A stretch of DNA of 64,000 nt from Cichorium intybus (lineage: Eukaryota; Streptophyta; Magnoliopsida; Asterales; Asteraceae): contig CM042012.1 of NCBI GenBank assembly GCA_023525715.1, positions 115,052,298-115,116,297 of the forward strand, in the 5' to 3' direction. A model generated the notes under the pieces. The model saw nothing but the letters and a program-made list of their open reading frames with translations, was not told the origin of the DNA and ran no database searches. The position numbers were made by a program, and so were the translations under genes. Below, one piece after another: positions 1 to 12,106 of this stretch. Numbering within the stretch: the first letter of the stretch is position 1; the number at the start of each line of letters is the position of its first letter.

Positions 1-197
1 TTTCTCTTTATCTAGTCATATGCGACACCCAAGGTCTCGCAAGAGGGTGGGAGGTTTATGTATACTTCAAAATCATGATTTACGATCATATCCGCCATAA
101 CTATCTAACCATTCAAGGTACAGTGTTTGTTCTTTGAGAACGAACAACGGGGTTTCCGGGTTCACGTTGTTAGTTGTATATGGTTTTATATATACAG

Positions 198-1072
198 GTG
201 GTGATGGGAAACGTACGAGGTTTCATGAGAAGAAAACAAGATGGGGATTTCGCAAACTCATGTCATTAGATTCGTTTAAGGAGGCTGAAAACGGTTACCT
301 TTTCGGGGATTCATGTGAATTTGGAGCCGAGGTTTTTGTTGTCCCAAAATACGCACAAAAAGACCAGTGTTTGTCGATGATCAAGCCGCCAACAACGATG
401 AACACACACATTTGGAGTATTACTAAGTTTTCGACCTTGAAAGATGAGCCGTTATACTCCGAGGATTTCAAAGTTGGCCAAGTGAAATGGTAAGTGCTTT
501 TCTTTCAACTCGTTAGTTAATTTTTAATATTTGTACAGCTTCATTTATTTTTTCTAAAAGAACCCTTAAGAAAGGCGTCTAAATGTATATAGTTGATAAG
601 AGTTATCTAGTTGATTACAATGTCATTGCTAAATCAAATATTTGGAAACAGGAAACTATCGTTGTATCCTAAAGGATCGAAAACAGGAAAAAACACAAAT
701 CTTTCGATCTTTTTAAGACCACATGATGTTGGTTCTGGTTCTGATGACTGGAGGGTTTATGCAAATTTCAAGATTCGGGTAAAAACCCATGAATTCGGAG
801 GTACCCATGAGAATAAAGGTATTAGATATATATAAACTCTTATTCTTAATTCGTTTCTAAACATTCATTTTTAGCCTGTTATTCTTTTTACCTTTGGTAT
901 ATTCGTTGCAGAAGCTGATCACTGGTTTTGCAAAACATCTGAGGGTTGGGGGTTTCCTTGTTTTATGTTGTTAAGCGATCTTCATGACTCCAAAAAGGGA
1001 TTTTTGTGGAACGACACTTTAGTTGTTGAAGCACAAATCTTAATTGTGGGCATCCTTAAAAATCTCCTCTAG
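198..1072 (+). CDS. MATH (TRAF-like) domain protein, 3' part of gene
   Basis: Three exons fit: 198-489, 652-818 and 912-1072, with consensus splice sites (acag/, /gtaagt, acag/, /gtatta, gcag/) and a TAG stop at 1070. The translation matches plant MATH-domain proteins: a first repeat end containing KTRWGFRKLMSLDSF, NGYLFGD and FGAEVFVV, then a second MATH repeat beginning HIWSITKFSTL and continuing KLSLYPKGS, DWRVYANFKIRV, HWFCKTSEGWGFPCF and GFLWNDTLVVEAQILIVG. MATH domains bind peptides and often recruit substrates to cullin ligases or occur in ubiquitin proteases; which applies here cannot be told. The 5' end is missing: no convincing start codon or first half of MATH repeat 1 lies before 198, so the gene either starts outside the window or is a truncated relic. 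The reading frame from 198 to the stop is undamaged. Confidence 0.7.
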
Positions 1073-1547
1073 ATTTGTATTCCATAATGGCATAATCTAA
1101 CCTTTTGAGTTCTAATCTCGTTTTACGTTTCTAAGGATGAAATACTAAGCAAATGATAAAATTTTTTATTTTTGAGTGTGATTTTTATTATTTTGAAACA
1201 CATTTATGATTTCGGGATATAAGAATATGTTTGTGGATTATATAGGTGCACCTTTTTGTTTGTAACATTTTCTGGTTATCTTGAATGCCAAAAGGTCCTT
1301 TTGTCAATATTTTATTTTGTCTAATGATACATCCTTAATAAACAAACATGACCTTTATATCTGATATATGAGTTCAAGACATTTAATTAGAATTGAAAGA
1401 TGATAAATTATATATTCGTTTTAACTTGGTATTTTCCCATAAAAGATTTCTTCTCATAGATTAACATATAAATAAATAAGATTTACAAGCATACAATGGA
1501 CTAGGCACAGAATCCAAAACGGGCCAAAATAGAAGGCCAAACTATAA
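1073..1547. other. intergenic spacer
   Basis: AT-rich sequence between the MATH gene stop and the left end of the PIF element. No ORF, RNA gene or repeat that I can support. Confidence 0.6.
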
Positions 1548-3444
1548 GGCCAAACGGAGTGGGCTTCAAAAATGCCGGCGGCATCCCACCTGGCACTCCA
1601 TGCCGGCGGCAACACCGCCCCCCAGGTGCGGCATCGGCGAGCGGCACATCTTGAGCGGCAGAGGAATGCCGCGTTCTCTCTTCTCTTTGTGGTCAACATT
1701 TTGTGCCTTTTGAGGTCTCATTTAGACCGTTGAACGGTCAAAGTGATTTAAAAAAAAAAAAAAAATCATCTTTTAACTCTCTATATATACATATACATAT
1801 TTCATTTTACATCCATCCACAAACCTCTTCACATATATACACTTTCAAAATGAATCCAATTCAAAGAAATCAGCAGCTACTAATAATTGGTGAGGCGGCT
1901 TTCAAATCAATGGAAGTTATGCTCGGTCTTTTAGAAGACGAAGACGAATCCGAAGCCGAAAGTTCACAACGGGTATCTCGAAAAATTATTTTGAGGGACC
2001 GTTGGGCTGCAAATAATCTTCTTATGGCGCACTACTTTAATGATGATGCCATTTACGAAAGCAAATTCCGCCGAAGGTTTCGCATGCACAAACCTTTATT
2101 TATGCGTATTGTCACCGACTTGACTAATTTTTCTGAGTATATTAGTCAACGTCCCGACGCAAGAGGTGCAGAAGGCTTTTCTCCGATACAGAAATGCGCG
2201 TGTGCAGTACGTCAACTAGCATACGGTTATGTGGGAGATTCATGGGACGAGTATTTTCAAATGTCGGAGCGGACGACACGGGAAACTTTGGAGGAGTTTT
2301 GTCGATGTGTTATTGAAGTATACGGTCCAAGGTATTTACGCAAGCCTACATTCAGTGATGTTCAGGCATTGTACGCGCATCACGCAAATGTGCACGGTTT
2401 TCCTGGGATGCTTGGAAGTCTAGATTGTCTTCATTGGTCTTGGACCACTTGCCCGAGTGCATAGCATGGGCAATTCACACGGGGTGATAAGACTCACCCA
2501 ACGGTCATCTTGGAAGCAGTTGCATCACATGATCTATGGATTTGGCATGCATTCTTTGGTGCTCCCGGTTCAATTAACGATATCAACGTTTTAAACATGT
2601 CGCCTTTATTTGACGAGTTTTGCAACGGCTCCGCCCCGGATTGTCCATTTCAAGTAAATGGAACCACATACAAATACGGGTATTATCTTGTAGATGGTAT
2701 ATATCCAGAATACGCTGTGCTTGTGAAATCTTTGACGTGTCCAGGTGATGCAAAGCGTATAAAATTCAAAGCAGCTCAAGAGAGGGCAAGAAAGGATGTG
2801 GAGCGAGCATTTGGAGTTCTTAAAAAACGTTGGCAAATTTTGGAAAATCCGACACGTCCACGGTCGGTGGACAAGCTATCGCGTATTATGTATGCATGCA
2901 TAATTTTACATAATATGATCATAGAAGATCAAGGAAAAGCGATATGTCAATATGTGGAAAATGAGGAAGTTCCGTCAATTCCACCAATAGAGCCGGGTAG
3001 CCCACCGTACGTGGCAAGAAGAACGGAGATACGAAACAATCAGAAACATCACGAGCTTCGAGCCGATTTGGCGGAACACATATATCGACTCCAAAATCTG
3101 GACCTCAATATGCCACCACAAGATGATTCCGAAGAATACTCGGATTGAAAGTTATCGTTTTATTTAGGAATGTTGTTTTTATTTCGGCTTTTTTTATGTT
3201 TTTAAATTAATGTGACGTTTTTTCAAGTTAATGTAATGTTTTTTATTTAATGTAATGTGTTTTTTTTAATATATTGTGTTAAATGAAAATTAGTTTTTAA
3301 TAAAAAATAAAAAAGAAATTCCCACAATGTTGGAGGCACCACTCCTTGAGTGCAACATAAATTTGGATGTTGGCAACAAAACTGATGTGGCGCCTACGTG
3401 GCAGTCTTGCCTCCCACATGTTGGAGGCACCACTCCCTTTAGCC
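1548..3444 (+). mobile_element. PIF/Harbinger DNA transposon with TAA target duplication
   Basis: The left end reads GGCCAAACGGAGTGG from 1548 and the right end, reverse-complemented, reads GGCTAAAGGGAGTGG from 3444, so the termini are imperfect inverted repeats. Each end is flanked by TAA (1545-1547 and 3445-3447), the 3-bp TWA duplication typical of PIF/Harbinger. The element is 1,897 bp. It carries only a transposase; there is no room for the Myb-like ORF1 that autonomous PIF elements also encode. The subterminal sequence is GC-rich on the left (two copies of ATGCCGGCGGCA near 1573 and 1600). On the right the motif TGTTGGAGGCACCACTCC occurs twice (about 3328 and 3419), the second copy running into the terminal repeat. 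Confidence 0.9.
1850..3148 (+). pseudogene. PIF/Harbinger transposase (HARBI1-like), one nonsense codon
   Basis: A single uninterrupted frame of 432 codons runs from ATG 1850 to TGA 3148 except for one TAG at 2462-2464. The N-terminal half has the features of plant PIF transposases: RDRWAANNLLMAHYF, FRRRFRMHKPLFMRIV, and a helical region ending LGSLDCLHW, where the Asp is the first catalytic residue. The second half contains GSINDINVL (second Asp) and RKDVERAFGVLKKRW (Glu), so the DDE triad is present, followed by IMYACIILHNMII. The TAG lies in CPSA*HGQFTRGD, where relatives have Trp, so TGG to TAG is the likely change. A TATA-like tract (about 1780-1790) precedes the start by some 60 bp. With the stop only a truncated product lacking two catalytic residues could be made. 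Confidence 0.9.
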
Positions 3445-4379
3445 TAATACATATACAATAATATTATATATGAAATCAGATGATGAAAATACAGATATCG
3501 AGATTTAAGCTGGAGAAAAAGAAAATACAAATATCGAGATTTATGTTAGAGAAAGAGAAATAATTCTACTATTTGATATGATCATATGAGCAGAGAATTG
3601 ATTAGAGAAATATACATAAAAATCAATTATTTTATCAAGTTATAGTAAACAATGAAATAGAATTAAGATTTTACTATGTTTACGCTTCTTAAACAACAAA
3701 ATTTTCTCATAATGCCACTATAATTTACATATATTTTTTTATTTTATTAATTATTTTTTATAATTATCAATTTTTTATTTTCTCAACTACTTTTTATTTG
3801 ACACTACAATATTGATAGCCTTAAGGAACATTATGACTTCTTGTTTCAGTAGTCTAGGTGAAAGATTTAATAATAAGGGAATTTAACTTTTGACTAAACC
3901 AATATTTTATGTATACTATCTTGAAGAATTTCTTTTCTTAAGATCTTGAAACAATTTTGCTTAGGTCATCGTCAATGCATTGTATTTTAAAAGAGTTCAA
4001 TGGAGTGTCATGTAGGAGAGAAAAAAAGTTAGTCTGATTTTTTATTCCATAATTTCAATAAAATCCTATTTGTAGAGTTGGGATTGAACTCTAGCATCTT
4101 TCTCCTATATTATATTTAATTTTATTTCATTAAACCCTCGTTGAACTCCCATTGAAGATGGTCTTATGGCAAGTCAATTGCGAGGATGGGACAATCAAGA
4201 TTATGAAAGGAATTGTGTCTTATGACTAACTCAACTACATGTAATAAATTATATTTCTTCATAAATTGTGTAATAGACCACTATCATTTCTTTTCGTATT
4301 AGTTTCATTACTTGCATTGTCGGGAATGTTGATGGTTGACTAAGAAAAAAGATGATAATGACAATACCTTAGCATGTAC
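3445..4379. other. AT-rich intergenic region
   Basis: No coding region or recognisable repeat boundary was seen. The sequence is strongly AT-rich with short homopolymer runs. Confidence 0.5.
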
Positions 4380-5110
4380 CACTAGTACAAAAATGACCTA
4401 CGGTCACACTTTTTTCAAAACCTCCCAGTCACACTTTTAATTTTTTGCTTGACTAAAGGTCACGTAAAAAATTATAGACTACTTTTAGCTACACTTTACA
4501 GCAATAAGCGTGACCGTTGGTGTGTAGATTGTAATCGTTGATAACGATTTGACGTCAGACATTACCTTTTTACGACGCACAATCAAACAATGTGGCCACA
4601 TATCACCAACGGCCACAGTTGTTATTGAAGAAGGAAAAATTTTGTGATGGTTTTTCTATGAGACGAAAGATGCATATATGGTCACATAAAACAGTTGTTT
4701 ACGTGTCTAAAATCGAGTATATACGGCTACATAATTGATTTCGTGTGACCATATGATAGTTTCTTATTAGCCACTTAGTAAAAGAAACAAAATAAGTAAC
4801 TATAATAATTCTATGGTCACGTCTTAATTTTTTATGTGTGTCAAAAAACAAAGAATTGTCATGATAAAAGAGAAAAATTGTGAGTATAAGTGTTATATGG
4901 TCACGACATACTTTATTATACGTGTCTAAAAGAATAACTTGATTTCAATGAAGGCAAAACTGAGTACATATGGCCACATAAATGATTTAGCGTGTCCATA
5001 GGGTAGCGTTTAGACACTTACTTAAAAAATCAAATACAAGTAAGTATAACCATGTTATGGTCACGTCGTAAAATATTATGTGTGTCTAAAAACAAACAAT
5101 TGTGAGAAAA
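4380..5110. mobile_element. CACTA-like element, one terminus only
   Basis: Starts CACTAGTACAAAAATGACC at 4380, a typical CACTA terminus, followed by subterminal repeats of the type TATGGTCAC / GTGACCATA in both orientations (for example near 4433, 4679, 4745, 4811, 4896, 4968 and 5054). The matching 3' terminus ending TAGTG was not found before MULE-1 begins at 5307, so the right boundary given is only where the subterminal motif stops. It is non-coding, and probably a truncated or deletion-derived non-autonomous element. The 200 bp up to 5306 are AT-rich and unassigned. Confidence 0.5.
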
Positions 5111-5306
5111 TAGAGATTATTGCATATGAATCTATTATTTTCACAGATGTCAATTGTGAAAATGTTAAATCCATCCGAAAAACCACTTTTTCGCACTTCG
5201 TATCTGCATTTTCATAGATACTATTTGCGAAAACCTCAAATCTGTCTGAAAAAATATGTTTTTTCAAATATATTTTTATCGAATAATGTACATAATCATA
5301 AAAAAA

Positions 5307-5501
5307 GAGTAAATTACACTTTTGGTCCCTGTGGTTGGACAAAACTAACACATAGGTCCTAACTATCCATTTTCAACATTGAAGGTCCGTAAGGTTTTCT
5401 TAAATTACCAGATACAGCCCTTGGCTCGTTACCGTCATCTATAACCCGTTAAACCCCCCACATGTGCCGTTCACGTGGGGGTATTATCGTCTTTTCCTCT
5501 A
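5307..5501 (+). repeat. MULE-1 left terminal inverted repeat
   Basis: Reverse complement of 12515-12708 with a few mismatches and small indels. It contains shared blocks such as CCTTGGCTCGTTACCGTCAT and AACCCGTTAAACC. In MULEs the TIR normally carries the transposase-binding sites and the outward-reading gene promoters. Confidence 0.9.
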
Positions 5502-5656
5502 ACAGTTTTGCAGGTCTTTGATTCGCGCCTTAAATGAACGTCGCGTCAATATATACTTCAAAGAACTCACTGGTTTGCCAAATCGAGTGCTAACTGCATA
5601 CGCACATCCAAACTGTTGAAGAGCTTCCGATCAAAGCTTTGAAGGTTCAAGAAACG

Positions 5657-8600
5657 ATGTGGGTCATAAGAAAGCAGGAGCAAGATACATCTGCATTCAA
5701 CAACTATGGTAAGTTAGCATAGTCATTAAAAACTGTTAGAACGAATGTTTGAGTAATCGTTTGTGAAAATGTTTGTCGCAGACGTTAACAACCTGCTATT
5801 CACCGTCAAGCTACACTACTAGAAAAATCATGAATAGCTACGGAAGTTTGCTACGGAGGTGGTATCCGTAGCTATTCTGCTACGGAAATGCTACGGAATA
5901 ACAATCTATAGCAATTTTGCTACGGAATTTGCTACGGAATTGCACTCCGTGACTAATATCTTAACAGCTACGAAATTTGGCTACAGAAATAGAATTTGTA
6001 GTTATTTTTCTACGGAATTTGCTATGGAATGGAATTTCGTAGCAAGTTTGCTACGGAATTTGCTATGGAATTGAACTTTGTAGCCAAAATCTGAACAATT
6101 ACGATGAAGACGCATCCAGTTTTTGGAGATTATTTGCAACATTTGGATATGTTTTGATAGAAAATCATGCCATAGAGCTTCACTGCATGTATAAGAAATA
6201 GCAACATACTCTGATTCATGTGTGTATTATAGCATCCTACATTTCATTTATTACTATAACAAATAGTTAGTGACAGAACTGGTTTCGAGTTTGGACCTTG
6301 ACTCTTTTTAGTAAGTTTTTAAACATCAATTAGTCCACTTTTTTGAAAAATCTGTGTATTCTGTATTTTAATTTGCATAACCTTAATGTTTTTTTGTTGT
6401 TGTGATAACATATATACATAATACAAAAAGAAGTCATTGATTAGTATGTTATTATTATATATATAGGATTCATGTGCTTTCTTGAATTAATTTGTTATGG
6501 AGTTAGTCTGTGGCAAATTTGCTACGGATATTTGTTACGGAGTTAGTCAGTAGCGAGTTTGCTACAAAATATTTGTTACGGAATTAGTCCGTGGGGGAAA
6601 TGGCTACGAAAAATTGTTACGGATTTAGGATGTAGCGAAATTACTATGGAATATTAGAGACGGAATTAGTGCGTAACAATTTGCTACGGAAAATTGGTTA
6701 CGAAATTAGACCGTAGCGAATTTGCTATAGAACATTTGTTACAGAATTAGTCCGTAGTGAAATTGTGACAAAAATTGCTACGGAATTTCTCCGTGGCTAA
6801 TGTGTTACGGAATAATTCTGTAGCAAATCCCGTCGCAAAAATGCTACGGATTCCGTAACAACCCTTTAGCTACGAGGATTTTCTCCACGGATCGGTTCTA
6901 TAGCAAAATCCGTAGCCATTTGTGTTTAGCTACGGAATATCATGCTTTTGCTACGGAAATTTTCCGTAGCTATTTCACAATTTTCTTGTAGTGCTACATT
7001 ACGATGGAAAATTTGAAATGAAACCGAGTCTTCAATATTCAAATGGTAAGCTTACTTATGTTGACAATGTCGACGTTAAAGAACTCAATGACGACGTAAT
7101 TCTGTCAATACTTAAGGTTTTACAAATCGACACACATAAGTCGGTGTTTATACACTTTGTGCTACCTGGCATCAGTTTAGAGAAGGGGCTAATAGCATAA
7201 GATAGTGAGCGCGACTACAATATCCTAGGTCGATATGTGGGTATTGTTGGTGAGATTACATTTTATGTTGAACACGGGACCTCATTAGTGAATAATCATG
7301 GGAAATCACCTATCCCCGATTATCTTCAAGAAGATGGTATGCTGATCTCACCTGAGCTCAGGAAAATACAACGGTCCGCTAGTAAAAAAGCTTCTTGTAG
7401 TAAACAACTAAGTTTTGATTTGAACGAACCCTTCGAAGGTCTGGAAACTTTGCCAGATTTCAGTGGTCAAAGTTTGGACTTGGTGATTTACGATCCTGCA
7501 GTTACCCAATCTGTAAGTTTAAATGATGTGGGTGTTCTCAACAACACCTTTTGGGAGGATAACAAGTTGGATTCCTTTGAAGCTGATGTGTTTGACCCTA
7601 TGTTTTCCTTGAACGCAACAGAAGCTAACTACGAATGGGAGGTAAATACAACTGATAATTTGACCGTACAAGGAGATCCAGATGAAATATGGTTTGAGTC
7701 TTTGCAAGAAACCAATAATAATACCCAACAAGATAATGTCCCAGTAACTAACTTTGTTGAAGATGTTGAACATTCTCTTAGTGGTGATCAGAATGTCAAT
7801 GATGGAGAAGACAGTGTTCATTTAGAGGAACACGAAGTAATCGACGACCTTGTAGTGGACATGCCAAATGTTCTATTTCTTTTGGAATCCTCTGTTCCTG
7901 AATTGCAAGCAGAAGACTCGGTGGAGGAAGTTGACACAGATAAATTCAAAAGCTACGAACCCGACAAGACTGCAAGGGAGCTTTTCTTGGAGCATATGGA
8001 AAATGAAGCTGAAGATTGTGATGGGATGGCAAATCCTCCTGATTTTAAACTTAGTGAGTTTTTTGCAGAGAAAAATATAATAAAGGAAGCCATTCAGAAC
8101 TTATCGGTTTATTCAAACAGACAATTGCACATGATTAAGAACGATGGTGTGAGAATTACTGCACGATGTCTTGGGATGTCCCAGGTGGACCAAACTTTGG
8201 AAAACGACGGGGTTATGGTTTCAAATGTAAAAAAGTTAAAAAAGAAGACATTGACTGTCCATGGCTTTTACACGTGTCTCAGACTAAGGAAGACGACAGG
8301 TGGCGGGTTAAAACGTATTAATTACCCTTTACACACATGTTTACCCACTCGTGAAGTTGAAGCGTGCACACAAGGGTACATTGCGAATAAAATCTACCAA
8401 CAGGTCCTTGGAAACCCTAAGATCCCCACATCTGCTTTACGAGAAGAACTCCAACGTACCTACAAACTTAATCTAAGTTTTATGAAAGTACACCGTGCGA
8501 AGGAAATCGCAAAGAAAAGAATTGCGGGTGATTACGAAAGACAGTACATCATGTTGAGAGACTATGCCTTGGAACTCCAATTGAGAAACCCATGTACTAC

Positions 8601-10186
8601 AATCAAGATTGGTGTTGAAGCTGATACTGTCCCAGATGCCCCTACGAGGGCCTTCAAGCGAATTTACGTATGTTTGGGTCCACTGAAAAAAGGTTTCAAA
8701 TTAAGGCAAAGAGACTTGTTGGGTCTTGATGGTACTTTCATGAAGGGACCATATCCTAGTCAAATCTTAAGTGCAGTAGGGCTTGACAACAACAACGGAA
8801 TATACCTAGTGGCATACGCTATCGTCGAGGCGGAGAACAAACTGTCTTGGAGTTGGTTTCTTGATTGCTTAGGAGAGGACCTGGAACTTGGATCTAACTC
8901 AAACTTCACCTTCATTAGTGACAAACAGAATGTACAAAATTTACTACTTTATTTCATTTGTAATCATTTTAGTCACTGTTACATTTTAAAAAAATATGTT
9001 ATTTTTACAATTGCTAGGGGTTGGTACCAGCTCTAATCCGAAGATTTCCAGCAGCTGAGCAAAGGTACTGTGTTTGGCACATTCATGAGAAAATGAAACT
9101 ACATTGGAAGGGGAAACCCATTAAAGATCTACTTTGGAAGTATGCTAGAGCTTCTACAAAACCCCATTTCACAGCTGCAATGAAAGAGTTACAAAATGTC
9201 AACAAGGAAGCATACGACTGGTTATCAAAAATCAACCCAGTTCATTGGAGTCGAAGTTACTTTTCAGGTTAGTATTACATAGTAAAACACATTTTGTATT
9301 AGTTACTTTAGTATAAGTTAACTGTCTCCCAACATTAACATCCATTATGTGTGCATATTTGGAGGTCGATGTCATTCAGACATTTTGTTGAATAACCTAT
9401 GCGAGGTTTTTAATGCTAAGATTGTGGAGGGTCGGGACAAACCAATCATTTCTGCCTTGGAGTACATTCGAGAGTACATTATGCGAAAGATTGTCACTAT
9501 TCAAAAGGTTATTCAGAAATGTGATGGGATTCTAACACCTTATGCTCAGAAACAAATGGACAAAATCAAGGAAGAAGCTGCCAATTGTAGAAGCATCTTC
9601 AATGGGAATGAGAAATACCAGGTGTCAACGAAGTTTGGGGAGCAGTTTATTGTGGACATGAGGAATAAGGTGTGCACATGTCGACGATGGGAACTAACTG
9701 GCATCCCATGCAAGCATGCAGTGGCTGCTTTGTGGTACAAGGCTGCACATGGGGAAAGAATTACACATCTTGAGGAGATGGTGCATGAGTGTTATAAATT
9801 AAGTACGTGGAAGGAGATGTACACATGTACAGTTGAACCAATCAATGGACCTACGTTATGGCCAAAATCAGATTGCCCAACTACATTGCTTCACCCAAAG
9901 CATCACACTCAGGTAAAAAAACCTAAACATAAATGGTTTTACATAATTAGTAAATTTATGCATTTTGTTAGTATACTAACAGGTTGGATGCCCAAAGTTG
10001 AAAAGAAAGAGAGGGCCAGATGAGCCACTTTCACAGAGTAGTAAAAATGGAAATGGAGTGTACAAGTTATCCAAAAAATACATAACAGTCACATGTGGGA
10101 AATGTCACAATCCAGGACACAACTCGCGATCTTGCAAGGGACAGGACGGTAACGAAGGGAGGAGGTCGACAAGTGGGCGTACTTAA
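5657..10186 (+). pseudogene. MULE-1 transposase (mudrA-like), several lesions
   Basis: Probable exons: 5657-5708, 5782-5813 plus 6997-8928 (split by the CACTA element), 9018-9267, 9365-9912 and 9983-10186 (TAA). Exons three and four are exactly as long (250 and 548 bp) as those of MULE-2. Domains: N-terminal PB1-like piece (LHYDGKFEMK), central MULE transposase region with LLGLDGTFMKGPYP (first Asp) and FISDKQ (second Asp), CEVFNAKI (probable Glu), SWIM zinc finger CTCRRWELTGIPCKHAVAAL and a C-terminal CCHC knuckle CGKCHNPGHNSRSC. Lesions: in-frame TAA at 7198-7200; the CACTA insertion; a frameshift near 8240 compensated near 8320, so the residues between are read out of frame relative to MULE-2; and a donor after 8928 that reads AGAATG instead of the AGGTAT of MULE-2. 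The gene is almost surely non-functional. Confidence 0.9.
5814..6993. mobile_element. non-autonomous CACTA element nested in MULE-1 exon
   Basis: Starts CACTACTAGAAAAATCATGA and ends TTCACAATTTTCTTGTAGTG, the CACTA...TAGTG termini of En/Spm-type elements, with subterminal sequence inverted at the two ends (AATAGCTACGGA inside the left end, TCCGTAGCTATTT inside the right). CTA is duplicated on both sides (5811-5813 and 6994-6996). Removing 5814-6996 rejoins the host codons GTC AAG CTA / CAT TAC GAT in frame. The 1,180 bp are non-coding and packed with short direct and inverted copies of GCTACGGAAT, the kind of subterminal array bound by CACTA TnpA-like proteins. Confidence 0.93.
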
Positions 10187-11248
10187 AGTAAGCTTAATGG
10201 TTGGGAGTTATTGCTAGTGAAGATGGTACTATGCTTGGTGGTTAGAGTTGATGTTAGTTGTTATCTTTTGGACTAAAGACAAATTTTAAAACAATATGTA
10301 ACTGACATAATGGTGTGTGTGAAATGTAAGACATTGTATTGGGTCTACTTATGTTATGTGTGTTTTGAGATTGTTACTTTCGATGTGTTTTAGGTAACTT
10401 AGTAGTTGGTGTGTATGAATTTTAAGACTGCGAATTGTAAGACATTGTATTGGGTCTACTTATGTTAGGTTTAGTGTTATGAGTAAAGATTTATGCTTTG
10501 TGTATCTATAGTCCTCTTGCTCTTTTGTGTTTCTTTCTTTCTTTGTGTTCTTATGTTTTGTGTTACGGTTTGCAACATTATATTGACGGTCAAAAGACAG
10601 AAAGGCCCATAGAAAAAGTATTTTTTGCATCAAGATCATTGTTTGTTAAGCGAGTTAAACCATGTTATTATAACTTAGAGGCTAAGTTGGTTCTTTTTTG
10701 ATGTTATCGATGTATAGATTTTATGGCATCTACCAGACAAATTAAACGTATGGAAACATGAATGAATAAGTAAGCCGATTTCATTTGTTTTAAGTCATGG
10801 ATGGACTAGTATCTTATTAAAAATATATCCAAATCAGTGATGTTTCCAAAGTGTTATAAAACTGGTTGACACTCAAAACATCAGAGTCAAACTAAACGAA
10901 AGTTACATTGACAAGAATAGAAATTCAATTGATTAAAGAAATCTGGAGCATATTAATAAAAATAGTACTTTCGAAACAAATAAAACTATAACACAGATAT
11001 TAACATAGTAATAAGTAATAACCTTAAAATAAGGATTGCATATACTTGGAACAACAAAAACCTTCTGTTACAAGATCACCATCAGAAAACGATAAATATC
11101 ATCTGAAACACAAACAACAAAAAACATCCAAAAATTCTTCCATGACTTAGACACCAAACACAAACAACGGACACAAATCTTTTCACCTTCCCCCTTCTTT
11201 AGACTTATTTCTCATACCTTCTACTACTAGTAAGACTTTTCGAACCTG
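10187..11248. other. MULE-1 central non-coding region
   Basis: Lies between the 3' ends of the convergent transposase and coiled-coil genes and probably holds both 3' UTRs. The block AAGACATTGTATTGGGTCTAC occurs twice (about 10329 and 10440), a direct repeat spaced about 110 bp apart. No further ORF is supported. Confidence 0.5.
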
Positions 11249-11559
11249 CTAATCATTTTCAACGTCACCTTCAATGTGTTTCAACATCTCTTTGTGTTCG
11301 TCAATCTCCTCCGATAGCACCTTATGCATCTCCTTTGCAAGGTCCCAAAGCTTACCGGCCTTAAGCTTACTTTCAGCGATCGCCTTGTTTGCTGCACGTA
11401 GTTGATGTACTTTGGGCGCCCATCCGAAGATTCCTCCATTATGTTCTTCTCATTGTGGTCTTCTACAAGCTTCCAATCTAAGGCTCGAATCATTTTTTTG
11501 TTCTCCTCCGCCATCTTGATCAAAGCCTCAAGCATAGTTTCTAAAGCCTTTGCCTTCAT
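11249..11559 (-). pseudogene. MULE-1 coiled-coil accessory ORF, frameshifted
   Basis: From ATG 11559 the frame reads MKAKALETMLEALIKMAEEN and continues, rich in Lys, Glu and Leu with heptad-like spacing, to about 11400. There the original frame is lost; the next frame carries AANKAIAESKLKAGKLW and then HKEMLKHIEGDVEND with a TAG at 11249. The MULE-2 counterpart (25481-25795) aligns across both halves (MKGKDFEALLKSLMK; NYVQAEKVIDDSKQK), which shows that this was one ORF of about 104 codons and that a single base was lost near GTGCAGCA. No known domain is recognised. The predicted product is a short soluble helical protein. It is coded toward the transposase gene, downstream of and on the same strand as the GRF gene, so it could be translated from the same transcript or be a separate gene. 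Confidence 0.6.
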
Positions 11560-12106
11560 TTTGTTAACTGACGAGTTGTGTTTCAGAAGCAAAGGGCTGT
11601 TACTTATAATACAACCTCATCTAGAACCATCATTAGGGATGGTGGATATGACCTGTGATTAGAGGGCCATTAAATGCAGGTGTAGTTGAAAAGACGGCTT
11701 CATAGGTAGTAATTTAATACACTCAGACTTGGACTGCTTATTAGGAATTAAACGACTAGAATTTTAATGGTAATTGACCTTTTTATTTGTTATAAAGGTA
11801 AACATATGCAACGAATTTTTACAACCCACAATCTTACTGAAACACATTGTGTAACTTTAAATATTTGAACAACATTTTTATAATAATAGTTAGAGTCATT
11901 ACGATTAAGGACTATAGATAAACTTGGAAATTAATATTACTTCACTGATTGAAAATGCCATACAAGTTTGATCCTACATCCCAAACATCGACAATAGATA
12001 CCCAAGTTTAAGGTTCCGATTAACTTACGTTATTGTTAACATAAACATACTAACCTTTTACATTGACAACTGGTCCACAAAACATTAACAATAACAACCC
12101 CCAAAT
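11560..12106. other. MULE-1 spacer between the two minus-strand ORFs
   Basis: AT-rich, without supported ORF. It could be an intron or 3' UTR of the GRF transcript, or the promoter of the coiled-coil ORF. Confidence 0.4.
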
